DNA from: Streptomyces uncialis
GTDB lineage: Bacteria; Actinomycetota; Actinomycetes; Streptomycetales; Streptomycetaceae
Assembly (NCBI RefSeq): GCF_036250755.1
Contig: NZ_CP109583.1
Span: 3,906,001 to 3,970,000 of the forward strand
Direction: 5' to 3'
DNA length: 64,000 bases
Under the pieces are notes generated by a model. It had not been told where the DNA came from. It ran no database searches and was given only the letters and a program-made list of their open reading frames with translations. This document shows positions 36,595 to 45,973 of this stretch, piece after piece. The position numbers were made by a program, and so were the translations under genes. Numbering within the stretch: the first letter of the stretch is position 1; every line of letters begins with the position of its first letter.

Positions 36595-37347
36595 TCAGCG
36601 CGCGTACCGCTGGGGCGCCTTCGTCGGGTTGCCGCCCTTCGGCAGGGACTCGGACGGGCAGCCGTCCAGCACCCGGCGCATCGCGGACCGCTCCGGGGCC
36701 GTCACCCACAGCCGGTACTTGCGCTTCACCGCCACCTGCCGGGCCACGTACGCGCAGCGGTACGCCTTGTTCGGCGGCAGCCACGTCGCCGTGTCACCGT
36801 CGCCCTTGGCCCGGTTGGGGCGGGAACCCACGGCCAGCAGGTTCAGCGGATCGTTCGCGAACGCGACCCGCTTGCCCCGGTCCCACTTCGCCGCGCCCTT
36901 CTGCCAGGCGTCGGACAGGGCGACCACATGGTCGATGTCGACCCGGCTCGCACCCCGGCGGAACGCCACGTCCCGGCCCGAGTACGGGTCCCGCGCGAGC
37001 GTCCCCGACATCACCCGGCACCGGTCACCGCCGCCCGAGCGCACCTCGGTGAGATCCCGGCGCAGTATGTCGTCACGGGTGCCGCAGCCGTTGGAGTCGG
37101 TGTCCACCCATGGGCTGCCGAACCGGTCCCGGTCGTAGCCGGTACGCGGCGCACGGCCCTTCACCGCCAGCTCGTCCACCGCCGCGACCGCGCTGCCCGG
37201 CGCACCCCGCGCACCGCCGTCCGGACCGCCGCCGCTGTCCCCGCCCCCGCCGCCACCGCCGTCCAGCTCCAGTGAGCAACCGGTGGCCGCGACGGCCACC
37301 GCCAGCACGAACCCCGCCAGCCGCACGGGCACCGCACCCGACCTCAT
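36595..37347 (-). CDS. Lipid-anchored HNH-family nuclease (DUF1524 type)
   Basis: 250 residues from ATG 37347 (GGGGAGGGGAG just before). The signal peptide ends in lipobox VAATGC, so the protein is a lipoprotein on the outer face. After a Gly/Asp-rich linker comes the HNH fold: SRVDIDHVVALSDAWQKGA (the His of IDHVV is the metal-site histidine), KRVAFANDPLNLLAV with the central Asn, and KAYRCAYVARQVAVKRKY with the conserved YRC. Family knowledge: DUF1524/GmrSD-type HNH proteins cleave DNA. In Streptomyces such surface nucleases may degrade extracellular DNA or incoming phage. It converges with the acetyltransferase. Confidence 0.87.
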   Translation of the reverse strand: MRSGAVPVRLAGFVLAVAVAATGCSLELDGGGGGGGDSGGGPDGGARGAPGSAVAAVDELAVKGRAPRTGYDRDRFGSPWVDTDSNGCGTRDDILRRDLTEVRSGGGDRCRVMSGTLARDPYSGRDVAFRRGASRVDIDHVVALSDAWQKGAAKWDRGKRVAFANDPLNLLAVGSRPNRAKGDGDTATWLPPNKAYRCAYVARQVAVKRKYRLWVTAPERSAMRRVLDGCPSESLPKGGNPTKAPQRYAR

Positions 37348-37491
37348 CCGACTCCCCTCCCCGTACCGGACCACAGCGGTCCGGCACCGCACCCCGCCGC
37401 CGTACCGGTACCTCGGTACGGCGGTCCGGCGGTGCACCGATGTGCCGATGTGCCGGTACGGCGCGATGTACCGACGTACCGGTGTACGCCG
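37348..37491. repeat. Short GTACCGG-rich repeat region
   Basis: About 140 bp with many overlapping CGGTAC/GTACCG and GATGTGCCG words, for example GATGTGCCGATGTGCCGGTAC around 37438. It lies between mfd (stop 37492) and the HNH lipoprotein and is likely terminator or regulatory sequence; no gene seen. Confidence 0.4.
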
Positions 37492-40400
37492 CTACGAGCC
37501 CAGGATCGACGCCAGGAACTCGCCCGTCCACGCCAGCAGCTCACGGCCCATCAGCGGCTTGCCGCCGACCTTCGCCGTCTTCGGGCGCGGTACGAGGACC
37601 TGCCGGGTACCGGGCTTGATCACCGAACCCGGGTACAGCCGCTTCAGCCGCAGCTCCTGCGACTCCCGCAGCTCCACCGGCGCGAAGCGGATGTTCGTGC
37701 CCTGAAGGACCACCTCACCCACCCCGCACGCCCGCGCCAGCATCCGCAGCCCGGCCACCAGCAGCAGGTTCTCCACGGGCTCCGGCAGCTTGCCGTAACG
37801 GTCGGTCAGCTCCTCACGGACCGCGGTGACATCCGCCTCCGTGTTCGCGGACGCGATCGAACGGTACGCCTGGAGCCGCAGCCGCTCCCCCGGCGCGTAG
37901 TCGTGCGGGACGTGCGCGTCGACCGGCAGCTCGATCTTGACCTCCAGCCACGGCTCCTCCTCCACCCCGCCCTCCAGCGACGCCCGGTAGTCCGCGACGG
38001 CCTCGCCCACCATCCGTACGTACAGATCGAAGCCGACGCCCGCGATATGACCGGACTGCTCGCCGCCGAGGAGATTGCCCGCGCCCCGGATCTCCAGGTC
38101 CTTCATCGCCACATACATACCGGCGCCCATCTCGGTGTGCTGGGCGATCGTCGCGAGCCGCTCGTGCGCGGTCTCCGTCAGCGGCTTCTCCGGCGGGTAC
38201 AGGAAGTACGCGTACCCCCGCTCCCGGCCCCGCCCGACCCGGCCGCGCAACTGGTGCAGCTGCGACAGGCCGAAGTTGTCACCGCGCTCCACGATCAGCG
38301 TGTTCGCGTTGGAGATGTCGATACCGGACTCCACGATCGTCGTCGACACCAGCACGTCGTACTTCTTCTCCCAGAAGTCCACGACGACCTGCTCCAGCGC
38401 CTGCTCCGACATCTGGCCGTGCGCCGTCGCGATCCGCGCCTCCGGGACGATCTCCCGCAGCCGCGCCGCCGCCCGGTCGATCGACTCCACCCGGTTGTGG
38501 ATGTAGAAGACCTGGCCCTCGCGCAGCAGCTCCCGCCGGATCGCCGCGCCGATCTGCCGCTCCTCGTACGGACCGACGAACGTGAGCACCGGATGGCGCT
38601 CCTCCGGCGGGGTGGTGATCGTCGACATCTCGCGGATGCCCGTCACCGCCATCTCCAGCGTGCGGGGGATCGGCGTCGCCGACATCGTCAGGACATCGAC
38701 ATTGGCCCGCAGCTTCTTCAGCTGCTCCTTGTGCTCGACACCGAACCGCTGCTCCTCGTCCACCACGACCAGGCCGAGGTCCTTGAACTTCGTCTCCGAC
38801 GAGAACAGCCGGTGCGTACCGATCACGATGTCGACGGAGCCGTCCCGCAACCCCTCCAGGGTCGCCTTGGCCTCGGAATCGCTCTGGAACCGGCTGAGCG
38901 CGCGGACGTTCACCGGGAACTGCCCGTACCGCTCGCTGAACGTGCCGAAGTGCTGCTGCACCAGCAGCGTCGTGGGGACGAGGACGGCGACCTGCTTGCC
39001 GTCCTGGACCGCCTTGAACGCGGCCCGCACCGCGATCTCCGTCTTGCCGTACCCCACGTCGCCGCAGACGAGACGGTCCATCGGGACCGTCTTCTCCATG
39101 TCCTCCTTGACCTCGGCGATCGTGGTGAGCTGATCGGGGGTCTCCGCGTACGGGAACGCGTCCTCCAGCTCCCGCTGCCAGGGGGTGTCCGGGCCGAAGG
39201 CGTGGCCGGGCGCCGCCATCCGGGCGCTGTACAGCTTGATCAGGTCCGCCGCGATCTCCTTGACCGCCTTCTTCGCGCGGGCCTTCGTCTTCGTCCAGTC
39301 GGCACCGCCGAGCCGGTGCAGGGTGGGCGCCTCGCCGCCGACGTACTTGGTGATCTGCTCCAGCTGGTCGGTCGGGATGTACAGCCGGTCACCGGGCTGG
39401 CCGCGCTTGGCGGGCGCGTACTCCACCACCAGGTACTCACGGGTCGCGCCCTGCACGGTCCGCTGGACCATCTCGATGTAGCGGCCCACGCCGTGCTGCT
39501 CGTGGACGATGTAGTCGCCCGTCTCCAGGGTCAGCGGATCGATCGTCTTACGGCGGCGGGCCGGCATCCGCTGGCCGTCCTTGCCCGTGGACCGCTGGCC
39601 GGACAGATCGGTCTCGGTGAGGACGGCGAGCCTCAGGACCGGGTCCACGAAGCCGTACTCGATGGAGCCGCAGGCCACGTGCACGAGTGCGGGGGTCAGG
39701 CCGGCGCCGGAGGTGTCCACCCCTGGCTCGGTCACGCCCGCCTTGGCTGCCCCTGTCTTGGCGGCCCCTGTCCTGGTGGCGTCAGCCTTGCCGGGGGCTG
39801 CCTTGCCTGTGGGTGCTTCGTCCGGGGTGCCGAGGGTGGTGAGGCGGGCCGGGATGCCCTCCCCGCCGAGCACCTCGACGGTACGGACCGCCGGGCCGTG
39901 CCCCTGGGTGACGAACACCGTGCGCCAGCCGTCCGCGAGCCAGCCCTTGGTGTCGGCGAGGGCCCGCGCGGTGTCGCCCCGGTACGACTCCGGTGCGTGC
40001 ATCCCCAGCTTGAGGGTGTCCGACCCGTCGGGGGTGGCACTGCCGTCCGCGGCGAACGGGGACACCGTCCACCACATCATGTCCAGCTCACGGGCCCGCT
40101 CCCGCACGTCCGCGATGGACCACAGGGAGGCCGCGCCGACGTCGATGGGGGCCTCGCCGCCGCCCGCGCTCGCCGCCCAGGACGCCTGGAGGAACTCCTG
40201 CGAGGTCGCCACCAGGTCCGCCGCCCGGGTCCGTACCCGCTCCGGGTCGCACACCACGGCCATACTGCCCGCCGGGAGCACGTCGAGCAGCAGCTCCATG
40301 TCGTCCACGAGGACCGGCGCCAGGGACTCCATGCCCTCCACCGCGATGCCCTCGGCGATCTTCCCGAGGAGTTCGCCCAGCTCCGGGTGGGCCTCGGCGA

Positions 40401-41154
40401 GGGCCGCGGCACGGGCCCGCACCTCGTCGGTGAGCAGCAGCTCCCGGCACGGCGGCGCCCACAGACCGTGCTCCGCGACCTCCAGCGACCGCTGGTCCGC
40501 GACCTTGAAGTAGCGGATCTCCTCGATGTCGTCGCCCCAGAACTCCACCCGCAGCGGGTGTTCCTCCGTCGGCGGGAACACATCCAGGATGCCGCCCCGT
40601 ACGGCGAACTCGCCGCGCTTCTCCACCAGCTCCACCCGGGCGTACGCGGCGGCGGCCAGTGCCTCGACCGTCGCGCCGAGATCCGCCTGGCGCCCGGTGC
40701 GCAGCGCCACCGGCTCCAGCTCGCCCAGGCCCTTGACCTGCGGCTGGAGCACGGAACGGATCGGGGCGACCACCACCGAGACGGGACCCGTCTCGGGGTC
40801 GTCGTCGGTGGGGTGCGACAGGCGGCGCAGTACGGCGAGGCGGCGGCCCATCGTGTCGGAGCGGGGGGACAGCCGCTCGTGCGGCAGCGTCTCCCAGGAG
40901 GGGTACTCGACGACGCGGTCGGCGGGGAGCAGGGAGCGCAGGGCCGCCGCGAGGTCCTCGGCCTCGCGGCCGGTGGCGGTCACCGCGAGGACCGTGCGGG
41001 ACGCGCTTCTCGCGAGGGCGGCCACCGCGAAGGGGCGGGCCGCCGGGGGGCCCACCAGGTCGATGTGCGGGCGTCGGGCGTCCCGGGCGGCCTGCACCGC
41101 CTCGGTGAGTGCCGCGTCCTCGGCAACGGCGTTCAGCAGAGCGTGCAGGCTCAT
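37492..41154 (-). CDS. mfd: Transcription-repair coupling factor Mfd
   Basis: 1220 residues, ATPase that removes stalled RNA polymerase and recruits UvrA. ATG 41154 is chosen because the protein starts with the family phrase MSLHALLNAVAEDAALTEAV; sequence further up is repeat DNA. Seen: UvrB-like N-terminal module (SWETLPHERLSPRSDTMGRR near 87-105), the RNA polymerase interaction region (HEQHGVGRYIEM near 552), Walker A GDVGYGKTE (698-706), DEEQRFGV (799-806), and helicase motifs to the C-terminus. It is longer than typical Mfd (about 1150). A low-complexity insertion (about 443-486, PTGKAAPGKADATRTGAAKT) accounts for roughly 40 extra residues. It is monocistronic. Confidence 0.96.
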   Translation of the reverse strand: MSLHALLNAVAEDAALTEAVQAARDARRPHIDLVGPPAARPFAVAALARSASRTVLAVTATGREAEDLAAALRSLLPADRVVEYPSWETLPHERLSPRSDTMGRRLAVLRRLSHPTDDDPETGPVSVVVAPIRSVLQPQVKGLGELEPVALRTGRQADLGATVEALAAAAYARVELVEKRGEFAVRGGILDVFPPTEEHPLRVEFWGDDIEEIRYFKVADQRSLEVAEHGLWAPPCRELLLTDEVRARAAALAEAHPELGELLGKIAEGIAVEGMESLAPVLVDDMELLLDVLPAGSMAVVCDPERVRTRAADLVATSQEFLQASWAASAGGGEAPIDVGAASLWSIADVRERARELDMMWWTVSPFAADGSATPDGSDTLKLGMHAPESYRGDTARALADTKGWLADGWRTVFVTQGHGPAVRTVEVLGGEGIPARLTTLGTPDEAPTGKAAPGKADATRTGAAKTGAAKAGVTEPGVDTSGAGLTPALVHVACGSIEYGFVDPVLRLAVLTETDLSGQRSTGKDGQRMPARRRKTIDPLTLETGDYIVHEQHGVGRYIEMVQRTVQGATREYLVVEYAPAKRGQPGDRLYIPTDQLEQITKYVGGEAPTLHRLGGADWTKTKARAKKAVKEIAADLIKLYSARMAAPGHAFGPDTPWQRELEDAFPYAETPDQLTTIAEVKEDMEKTVPMDRLVCGDVGYGKTEIAVRAAFKAVQDGKQVAVLVPTTLLVQQHFGTFSERYGQFPVNVRALSRFQSDSEAKATLEGLRDGSVDIVIGTHRLFSSETKFKDLGLVVVDEEQRFGVEHKEQLKKLRANVDVLTMSATPIPRTLEMAVTGIREMSTITTPPEERHPVLTFVGPYEERQIGAAIRRELLREGQVFYIHNRVESIDRAAARLREIVPEARIATAHGQMSEQALEQVVVDFWEKKYDVLVSTTIVESGIDISNANTLIVERGDNFGLSQLHQLRGRVGRGRERGYAYFLYPPEKPLTETAHERLATIAQHTEMGAGMYVAMKDLEIRGAGNLLGGEQSGHIAGVGFDLYVRMVGEAVADYRASLEGGVEEEPWLEVKIELPVDAHVPHDYAPGERLRLQAYRSIASANTEADVTAVREELTDRYGKLPEPVENLLLVAGLRMLARACGVGEVVLQGTNIRFAPVELRESQELRLKRLYPGSVIKPGTRQVLVPRPKTAKVGGKPLMGRELLAWTGEFLASILGS

Positions 41155-41232
41155 GAAGGGTTTCCGTCCCGGGTGGGTGGGGCAACACGAACGCCCCGAT
41201 TCTGGTCGGACCGGGGGCTTCCCAGCGTACGC

Positions 41233-42036
41233 CGTGCGCCTTCGCTTGCGCTTCCTAGGTCTGTCCGGCCTTGCGCACTCGTTCCTGTGCCGTCGCTCGG
41301 TGGTTTCGCGCAGTTCCCCGCGGGTCGCCTTCGCTTGCGCTTCCCAGGTCTGTCCGGCCTTGCGCACTCGTTCCTGTGCCGTCGCTCGGTGGGTTCGCGC
41401 AGTTCCCCGCGGGTCGCCTTCGCTTGCGCTTCCCAGGTCTGTCCGGCCTTGCGCACTCGTTCCTGTGCCGTCGCTCGGTGGGTTCGCGCAGTTCCCCGCA
41501 GGTCGCCTTCGCTTGCGCTTCCCAGGTCTGTCCGGCCTTGCGCACTCGTTCCTGTGCCGTCGCTCGGTGGGTTCGCGCAGTTCCCCGCAGGTCGCCTTCG
41601 CTTGCGCTTCCCAGGTCTGTCCGGCCTTGCGCACTCGTTCCCGTGCCGTCGCTCGGTGGGTTCGCGCAGTTCCCCGCGCCCCTTTGGGGCGCCATCTGCT
41701 TGTTCTTCGGGTCGGGGCCGGTCGGGATTCTCCGTCCTCGATCCGACACGCTCGGTACGACGTCCAGCGGATCTACTGAAGAGCATCGGAGTCTGCGAGC
41801 AGAGATTCCCGCCCACCCCCTCCCGCAGCAGGGCGCCTGCGCGGGGAGAGGGGTGCCCCTTCAGAGGCGCGGGGAACTGCGCGAAAACGAGGGACCGGGC
41901 CGCACCCGAAGGGCGACCGTAAGGGGGCAGCATCCAGGGGCGCGGGGAACTGCGCACCCACGAACGACCTGTGCGGGGACAAGTACGCCCAGCCGGACAG
42001 ACCTCAGAAGCGCGAGCGAAGGCGACCCGCACGGGG
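41233..42036. repeat. Mosaic repeat array 4, with exact 89-bp tandem units
   Basis: Five cores start at 41308, 41397, 41486, 41575 and 41664, each exactly 89 bp apart and almost identical in sequence. A C element in reverse orientation (about 41687-41823) follows, then inverted cores near 41876 and 41938. Because 89 is not a multiple of three, the frame shifts every unit, so the long frames here are not proteins. The array fills the interval between mfd and the permease at 42140. Confidence 0.93.
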
Positions 42037-42085
42037 ACAGGTACGTCCAGGTGGGGGACCCCAGGGGTGACGGGGGAAACGGGAT

Positions 42086-42117
42086 CGCCCGGTACCGAGG
42101 TGTCTCGGTACCGGGCG
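42086..42117 (-). terminator. Terminator of the second ABC exporter operon
   Basis: A perfect 14-bp stem (42086-42099 with 42104-42117, centred on GGTACCGAG/CTCGGTACC) closes a GTGT tetraloop 23 bases after the permease stop codon. Confidence 0.8.
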
Positions 42118-42139
42118 CCCCCCGTTCGCCGCCGCGAGG

Positions 42140-44719
42140 TCAGTCCGTGGCGATCGCCGTGAGCACGTTCATCCGGCCCGCCCGGAACGCGGGCACCAGC
42201 GCCGCGAAGAGTCCCACGAACGCGGAACCGACGAAGACGGTGATGATCGTCGGCCAGGGGATCTCCAGCACCCCGAGACCCTCCAGCGCGAGCAGCTTCT
42301 GCGCGGTCGTGCCCCAGCCCATCCCCAGGCCCAGCCCGAGCAGCGCGCCGAACAGCGCGATGACGACCGACTCCAGCCTGATCATCCGGCGCAGCTGGCG
42401 GCGGGACAGCCCGATCGCCCGCATCAGACCTATCTCCCGGGTCCGCTCCACCACCGACAGCGCCAGGGTGTTCACCACACCGAGCACCGCGACGATGATC
42501 GCCAGCGCCAGCAGCCCGTACACGATGTTCAGGAGCTGACCGATCTGGTTCTGGAGCTCTTCCTTGTAGTCGGTCTGGTCCCGCACCGCGTACTGCGGGT
42601 ACTCCTTCATGGCGTCCTTGAGCGCCGCGTACGCCGCTTCCTCCTTGCCGTCCTCGGCCTTGGCGAAGAGCATCGAGCTCTGCGGCATCCGCTCGGCCGG
42701 CAGGTAGCGCTCGACGGTGCTGATGTTGACGTAGCGGCTGTCCATGTCGACGGTCACATCGGCGGAGGTGATCGCGGCGACCTTCAGCTTCGCCGTGTCG
42801 CCGCCCTTGAACGCGACGCTCAGCGTGTCGCCGAGCTTCACCTTGTGCTTCTTCGCGTACTCGGTGTCCACCGACATCGCGTCCTTGCCGTACGCGGCGG
42901 CCAGGTCGCCCTCGACGGTCTCGCGGCGCAGGTCCTTCGCGTACGTCGGGTCGGCCGCGGACAGTTCCTTGCTCTCGGTCTTCCCGTCCGGCGTGGTGAT
43001 CTTCGCGTCGACCAGCTTGTAGCGGGTGACGTGCGACAGGTCGGAGCTGCCCCGCATCGTCTTCTCGGCCTGCGGGACGATGCCCTGGCCGGTGTTCGAC
43101 TGGACGATGAAGTCCGCGCCGACCGACTTGTCCAGCTCGTCCGTCGCGGAGGCGACCATGGAGGAGCCGACGACCGACAGACACGCCACCAGCGCGAGGC
43201 CGATCATCAGGGCCGCGCCGGTCGCTCCCGTACGCCGCGGATTGCGCAGCGCGTTACGCTCCGCCATCCGGCCCACCGGGCCGAACGCCCGCAGCACCAC
43301 GACACTCAGCATCCGGACCAGACCGCCCGCGAGCAGCGGACCGATCACGACGAACCCGATGAGGGTGAGGACGACCCCGACCCCGAGGAACATCGAGCCG
43401 TCGCTCGCCTTGTCGGCGGTCGCCGTCATGTACAGCGCCACGGCGCCGCCACCGGTGAGCAGCAGACCGATCCCGCCCCGGATCAGACCGGCCTTGCCGT
43501 CGGCGGGGGTACCCGCGTCCCGCAGGGCGGCCATCGGGGACACCTTGCCCGCGCGGCGGGCCGGGAGGTACGCGGCGAGGACGGTGACGACGACACCGAG
43601 GACCATGCCGATCACGGGGGTCGCCGTCTTGACGGTGAGGTCCTCCGTGGACAGCTCCATCCCCATGGAGCCCATCAGCTCCATCAGGCCCACGGCCAGT
43701 CCGACACCCGCGCCGATGCCGAGCAGGGAGCCGACGATCCCCAGCAGGGTCGCCTCCAGCAGCACGGACCGGTTGATCTGCTTGCGGGACGAACCGATCG
43801 CCCGCATCAGACCTATCTCCCGGGTGCGCTGGGCGACCAGCATGGAGAAGGTGTTGACGATGAGGAAGATGCCGACGAGCAGAGCGATCCCGGCGAAGCC
43901 GAGCATCGCGTACTTCATCACGTCGAGGAAGGAACCGACCTCCTCGCGGCCCGCGTCCGCGGACTCCTTCTGCGTCTGGATCTTGAAGGTGCCGGCGCCC
44001 AGGGCGTCGCCGACGTTCCGCTTGAGCTGGGCGTCGCTGACCCCGTCGGCGGCGGTCACACTGATCTGGGTGAACGCGTCCGTGCCGCCGAGGAGCCTGC
44101 GCTGGGCGGTCTCCGTGTCGAAGTAGACGATCGCCGCGCCCGGGTTGGTGACCTTGAAGGAGGCGATGCCGGAGATCTTCGCGGTGAAGTCGCCGGTGGC
44201 CGTGATGGTCCGCAGCTCCTCACCGAGCTCCAGCCCGTGCTTGTCGGCGGTGTCCGCGTCGACCATCACCTCGGTGGGCCCGCGCGGGGCGTTCCCGGAG
44301 CTGATCTCCATGGAACGCTCGTCGTTGCGCGTCCAGTTGCCCGCGATGGTGGGGGCGCCGGACGTGGGTCCGACGTTCTTGTCCTTCGCGTCGACCACCG
44401 TGACCCCGGTGGAGGCGATCGAGCCCTCGGCGTCCGCCGCGCCCCGCGCCTTCGCCGCCTTGCCCACGACCGACGCGGGCACCGTCTCGGGACGGCCGTT
44501 GGCGGGGGCATCCCCCGCGGCCCCGCCGGACGACTTGGCGGAGACCGTGACATCGGAGCCCGTCGCCGCGAACAGCTTGTCGAAGGTGGTGTTCATGGTG
44601 TCCGTGAACACCAGGGTGCCGCAGACGAACGCGACCGACAGCAGCACCGCCACCGCCGACAGCACCATCCGTCCCTTGTGCGCGGCGAAGTTGCGCAGGG
44701 ACGTCTTGAGGACCGTCAT
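42140..44719 (-). CDS. FtsX-like ABC transporter permease (second exporter)
   Basis: 859-residue permease, partner of the ATPase at 44716; its ATG overlaps the ATPase stop in an ATGA. Architecture is as for the permease at 9925: N-terminal TM (about 17-38), large extracellular domain, TMs around 265-390, a central TM pair near 412-460, a second extracellular domain and three C-terminal TMs. The coupling motifs RTREIGLMRAIGSSR and RTREIGLMRAIGLSR appear once in each half. The two permeases share layout and phrases (FLIVNTFSMLVAQRTREIGL versus FLIANTFTMLVAQRTRELAL), so they are paralogous. The first extracellular domain differs in detail, which may reflect a different substrate. Confidence 0.92.
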   Translation of the reverse strand: MTVLKTSLRNFAAHKGRMVLSAVAVLLSVAFVCGTLVFTDTMNTTFDKLFAATGSDVTVSAKSSGGAAGDAPANGRPETVPASVVGKAAKARGAADAEGSIASTGVTVVDAKDKNVGPTSGAPTIAGNWTRNDERSMEISSGNAPRGPTEVMVDADTADKHGLELGEELRTITATGDFTAKISGIASFKVTNPGAAIVYFDTETAQRRLLGGTDAFTQISVTAADGVSDAQLKRNVGDALGAGTFKIQTQKESADAGREEVGSFLDVMKYAMLGFAGIALLVGIFLIVNTFSMLVAQRTREIGLMRAIGSSRKQINRSVLLEATLLGIVGSLLGIGAGVGLAVGLMELMGSMGMELSTEDLTVKTATPVIGMVLGVVVTVLAAYLPARRAGKVSPMAALRDAGTPADGKAGLIRGGIGLLLTGGGAVALYMTATADKASDGSMFLGVGVVLTLIGFVVIGPLLAGGLVRMLSVVVLRAFGPVGRMAERNALRNPRRTGATGAALMIGLALVACLSVVGSSMVASATDELDKSVGADFIVQSNTGQGIVPQAEKTMRGSSDLSHVTRYKLVDAKITTPDGKTESKELSAADPTYAKDLRRETVEGDLAAAYGKDAMSVDTEYAKKHKVKLGDTLSVAFKGGDTAKLKVAAITSADVTVDMDSRYVNISTVERYLPAERMPQSSMLFAKAEDGKEEAAYAALKDAMKEYPQYAVRDQTDYKEELQNQIGQLLNIVYGLLALAIIVAVLGVVNTLALSVVERTREIGLMRAIGLSRRQLRRMIRLESVVIALFGALLGLGLGMGWGTTAQKLLALEGLGVLEIPWPTIITVFVGSAFVGLFAALVPAFRAGRMNVLTAIATD

Positions 44720-45504
44720 GACGTGCGCCCCCGGGCGTCGAAGTCCTTCATCCGGTCCAGCACGGCCTCGGCGGTGGGCCGCAGCATCTCGTCCACGATG
44801 CGGCCGTCGGCGAGGTACAGCACGCGGTCCGCGTACGACGCGGCCACCGGGTCGTGGGTCACCATCACGATCGTCTGCCCCAGCTCGTCCACCGAGCGGC
44901 GCAGGAAGCCGAGGACCTCGGCGCCGGCCCGGGAGTCGAGGTTCCCCGTCGGCTCGTCACCGAAGATGATCTCCGGGCGGGCGGCCAGGGCCCGCGCCAC
45001 GGCGACCCGCTGCTGCTGACCGCCGGAGAGCTGCGTCGGCCGGTGCTTCAGCCGGCCCGCGAGACCGACCGTCTCCACGACACGGTCCAGCCAGGCGCGG
45101 TCCGGCTTGCGGCCCGCTATGTCCATGGGGAGCGTGATGTTCTCCAGGGCGTTCAGCGTCGGCAGCAGGTTGAACGACTGGAAGATGAAGCCGATCCGGT
45201 CCCTGCGCAGCTTGGTCAGCTTCTTGTCCTTGAGGCCGGTGATCTCGGTCTCGTCCAGATAGATCTGACCGCCCGACACCGTGTCCAGCCCGGCGAGGCA
45301 GTGCATGAGCGTGGACTTGCCGGACCCCGAGGGGCCCATGATCGCGGTGAACCGGCCCCGCGCGATGTCCACGTCGACGTGGTCCAGCGCGACGACCCGG
45401 GTCTCCCCCGAGCCGTACGCCTTCACCACCTGCCGAGCCCGAGCGGCTACGGCCGTACGCTCTCCAGTACCCCCGTGCCTGGGGATGGTCACAGCCGATG
45501 TCAC
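44716..45504 (-). CDS. MacB-like ABC transporter ATP-binding protein (second exporter)
   Basis: 262 residues from GTG 45504, supported by AGGAG seven bases upstream; a longer frame reaches 45978 without coding character. Seen: Walker A GPSGSGKST, Q-loop FIFQSFNLLP, signature LSGGQQQRVAVARAL, Walker B EIIFGDEPTG, and H-loop VMVTHDP. The four-base overlap with the permease shows one operon. An inverted repeat (45541-45577) in its leader may regulate it. The protein is close to the ATPase at 9097 over its whole length, down to the C-terminal ARGRTS/AKGRTS. Confidence 0.93.
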   Translation of the reverse strand: MTSAVTIPRHGGTGERTAVAARARQVVKAYGSGETRVVALDHVDVDIARGRFTAIMGPSGSGKSTLMHCLAGLDTVSGGQIYLDETEITGLKDKKLTKLRRDRIGFIFQSFNLLPTLNALENITLPMDIAGRKPDRAWLDRVVETVGLAGRLKHRPTQLSGGQQQRVAVARALAARPEIIFGDEPTGNLDSRAGAEVLGFLRRSVDELGQTIVMVTHDPVAASYADRVLYLADGRIVDEMLRPTAEAVLDRMKDFDARGRTS

Positions 45505-45540
45505 GGTATGTCTCCTATATCGGTCAGCTTCAGGCGAAGG

Positions 45541-45577
45541 GTGTCCGCCGGGAACAGCAGGCAGGATCGGCGGACAC
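45541..45577. promoter_or_regulatory. Inverted repeat in the leader of the second ABC operon
   Basis: GTGTCCGCCG (45541-45550) and CGGCGGACAC (45568-45577) are perfect inverted copies with a 17-base loop, about 37-73 bp before the ATPase start. It can form an RNA hairpin or be an operator. Confidence 0.5.
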
Positions 45578-45973
45578 CAGGTCTCGTTCTCGTACGGCGA
45601 CCAGTCTCGGACCCGGAGGGTGTCCCGCGCCCTGGTGCGCAGCGCAGTCTTTCCCTGGGGAAAACCCCACCCCCGGCCCTGTGGCCCACAGGAAGGAACC
45701 GGCCGCCCGATCCGGCAGCCCGCCCCCTCACCGCATAAAGCCAATCTAAGGAACCACCCCGGGCGTTCACGTCCTCCGGTGGTACGAAGCCTCCCCGGTC
45801 CCCGATACCGAGGTACCCCTAGGGGTTCTCCGCCCCACGAGGGAGACATCTCAGGGTCGGCTCCACCCTTGTACGCAGCCGACCCTCCCCCCTCCCCCCA
45901 CGGAAGGGTCAAGTCCGTCACCCGCAAGAACCACCGACACCGCCCGGATCCGGGGTCCCCGCACCCCTCAAAA
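45578..45973. other. Intergenic region upstream of the second ABC operon
   Basis: About 400 bp without a supported gene, less GC-rich in places (AAAGCCAATCTAAGGAACC near 45736), which could carry the operon promoter. Short frames on both strands lack coding character. Confidence 0.45.

Noticed and set aside
41233..42036. CRISPR array
   Set aside because: Units are near-identical over their full length with no unique spacers, repeats are of unequal type, and no cas gene is present in the window.
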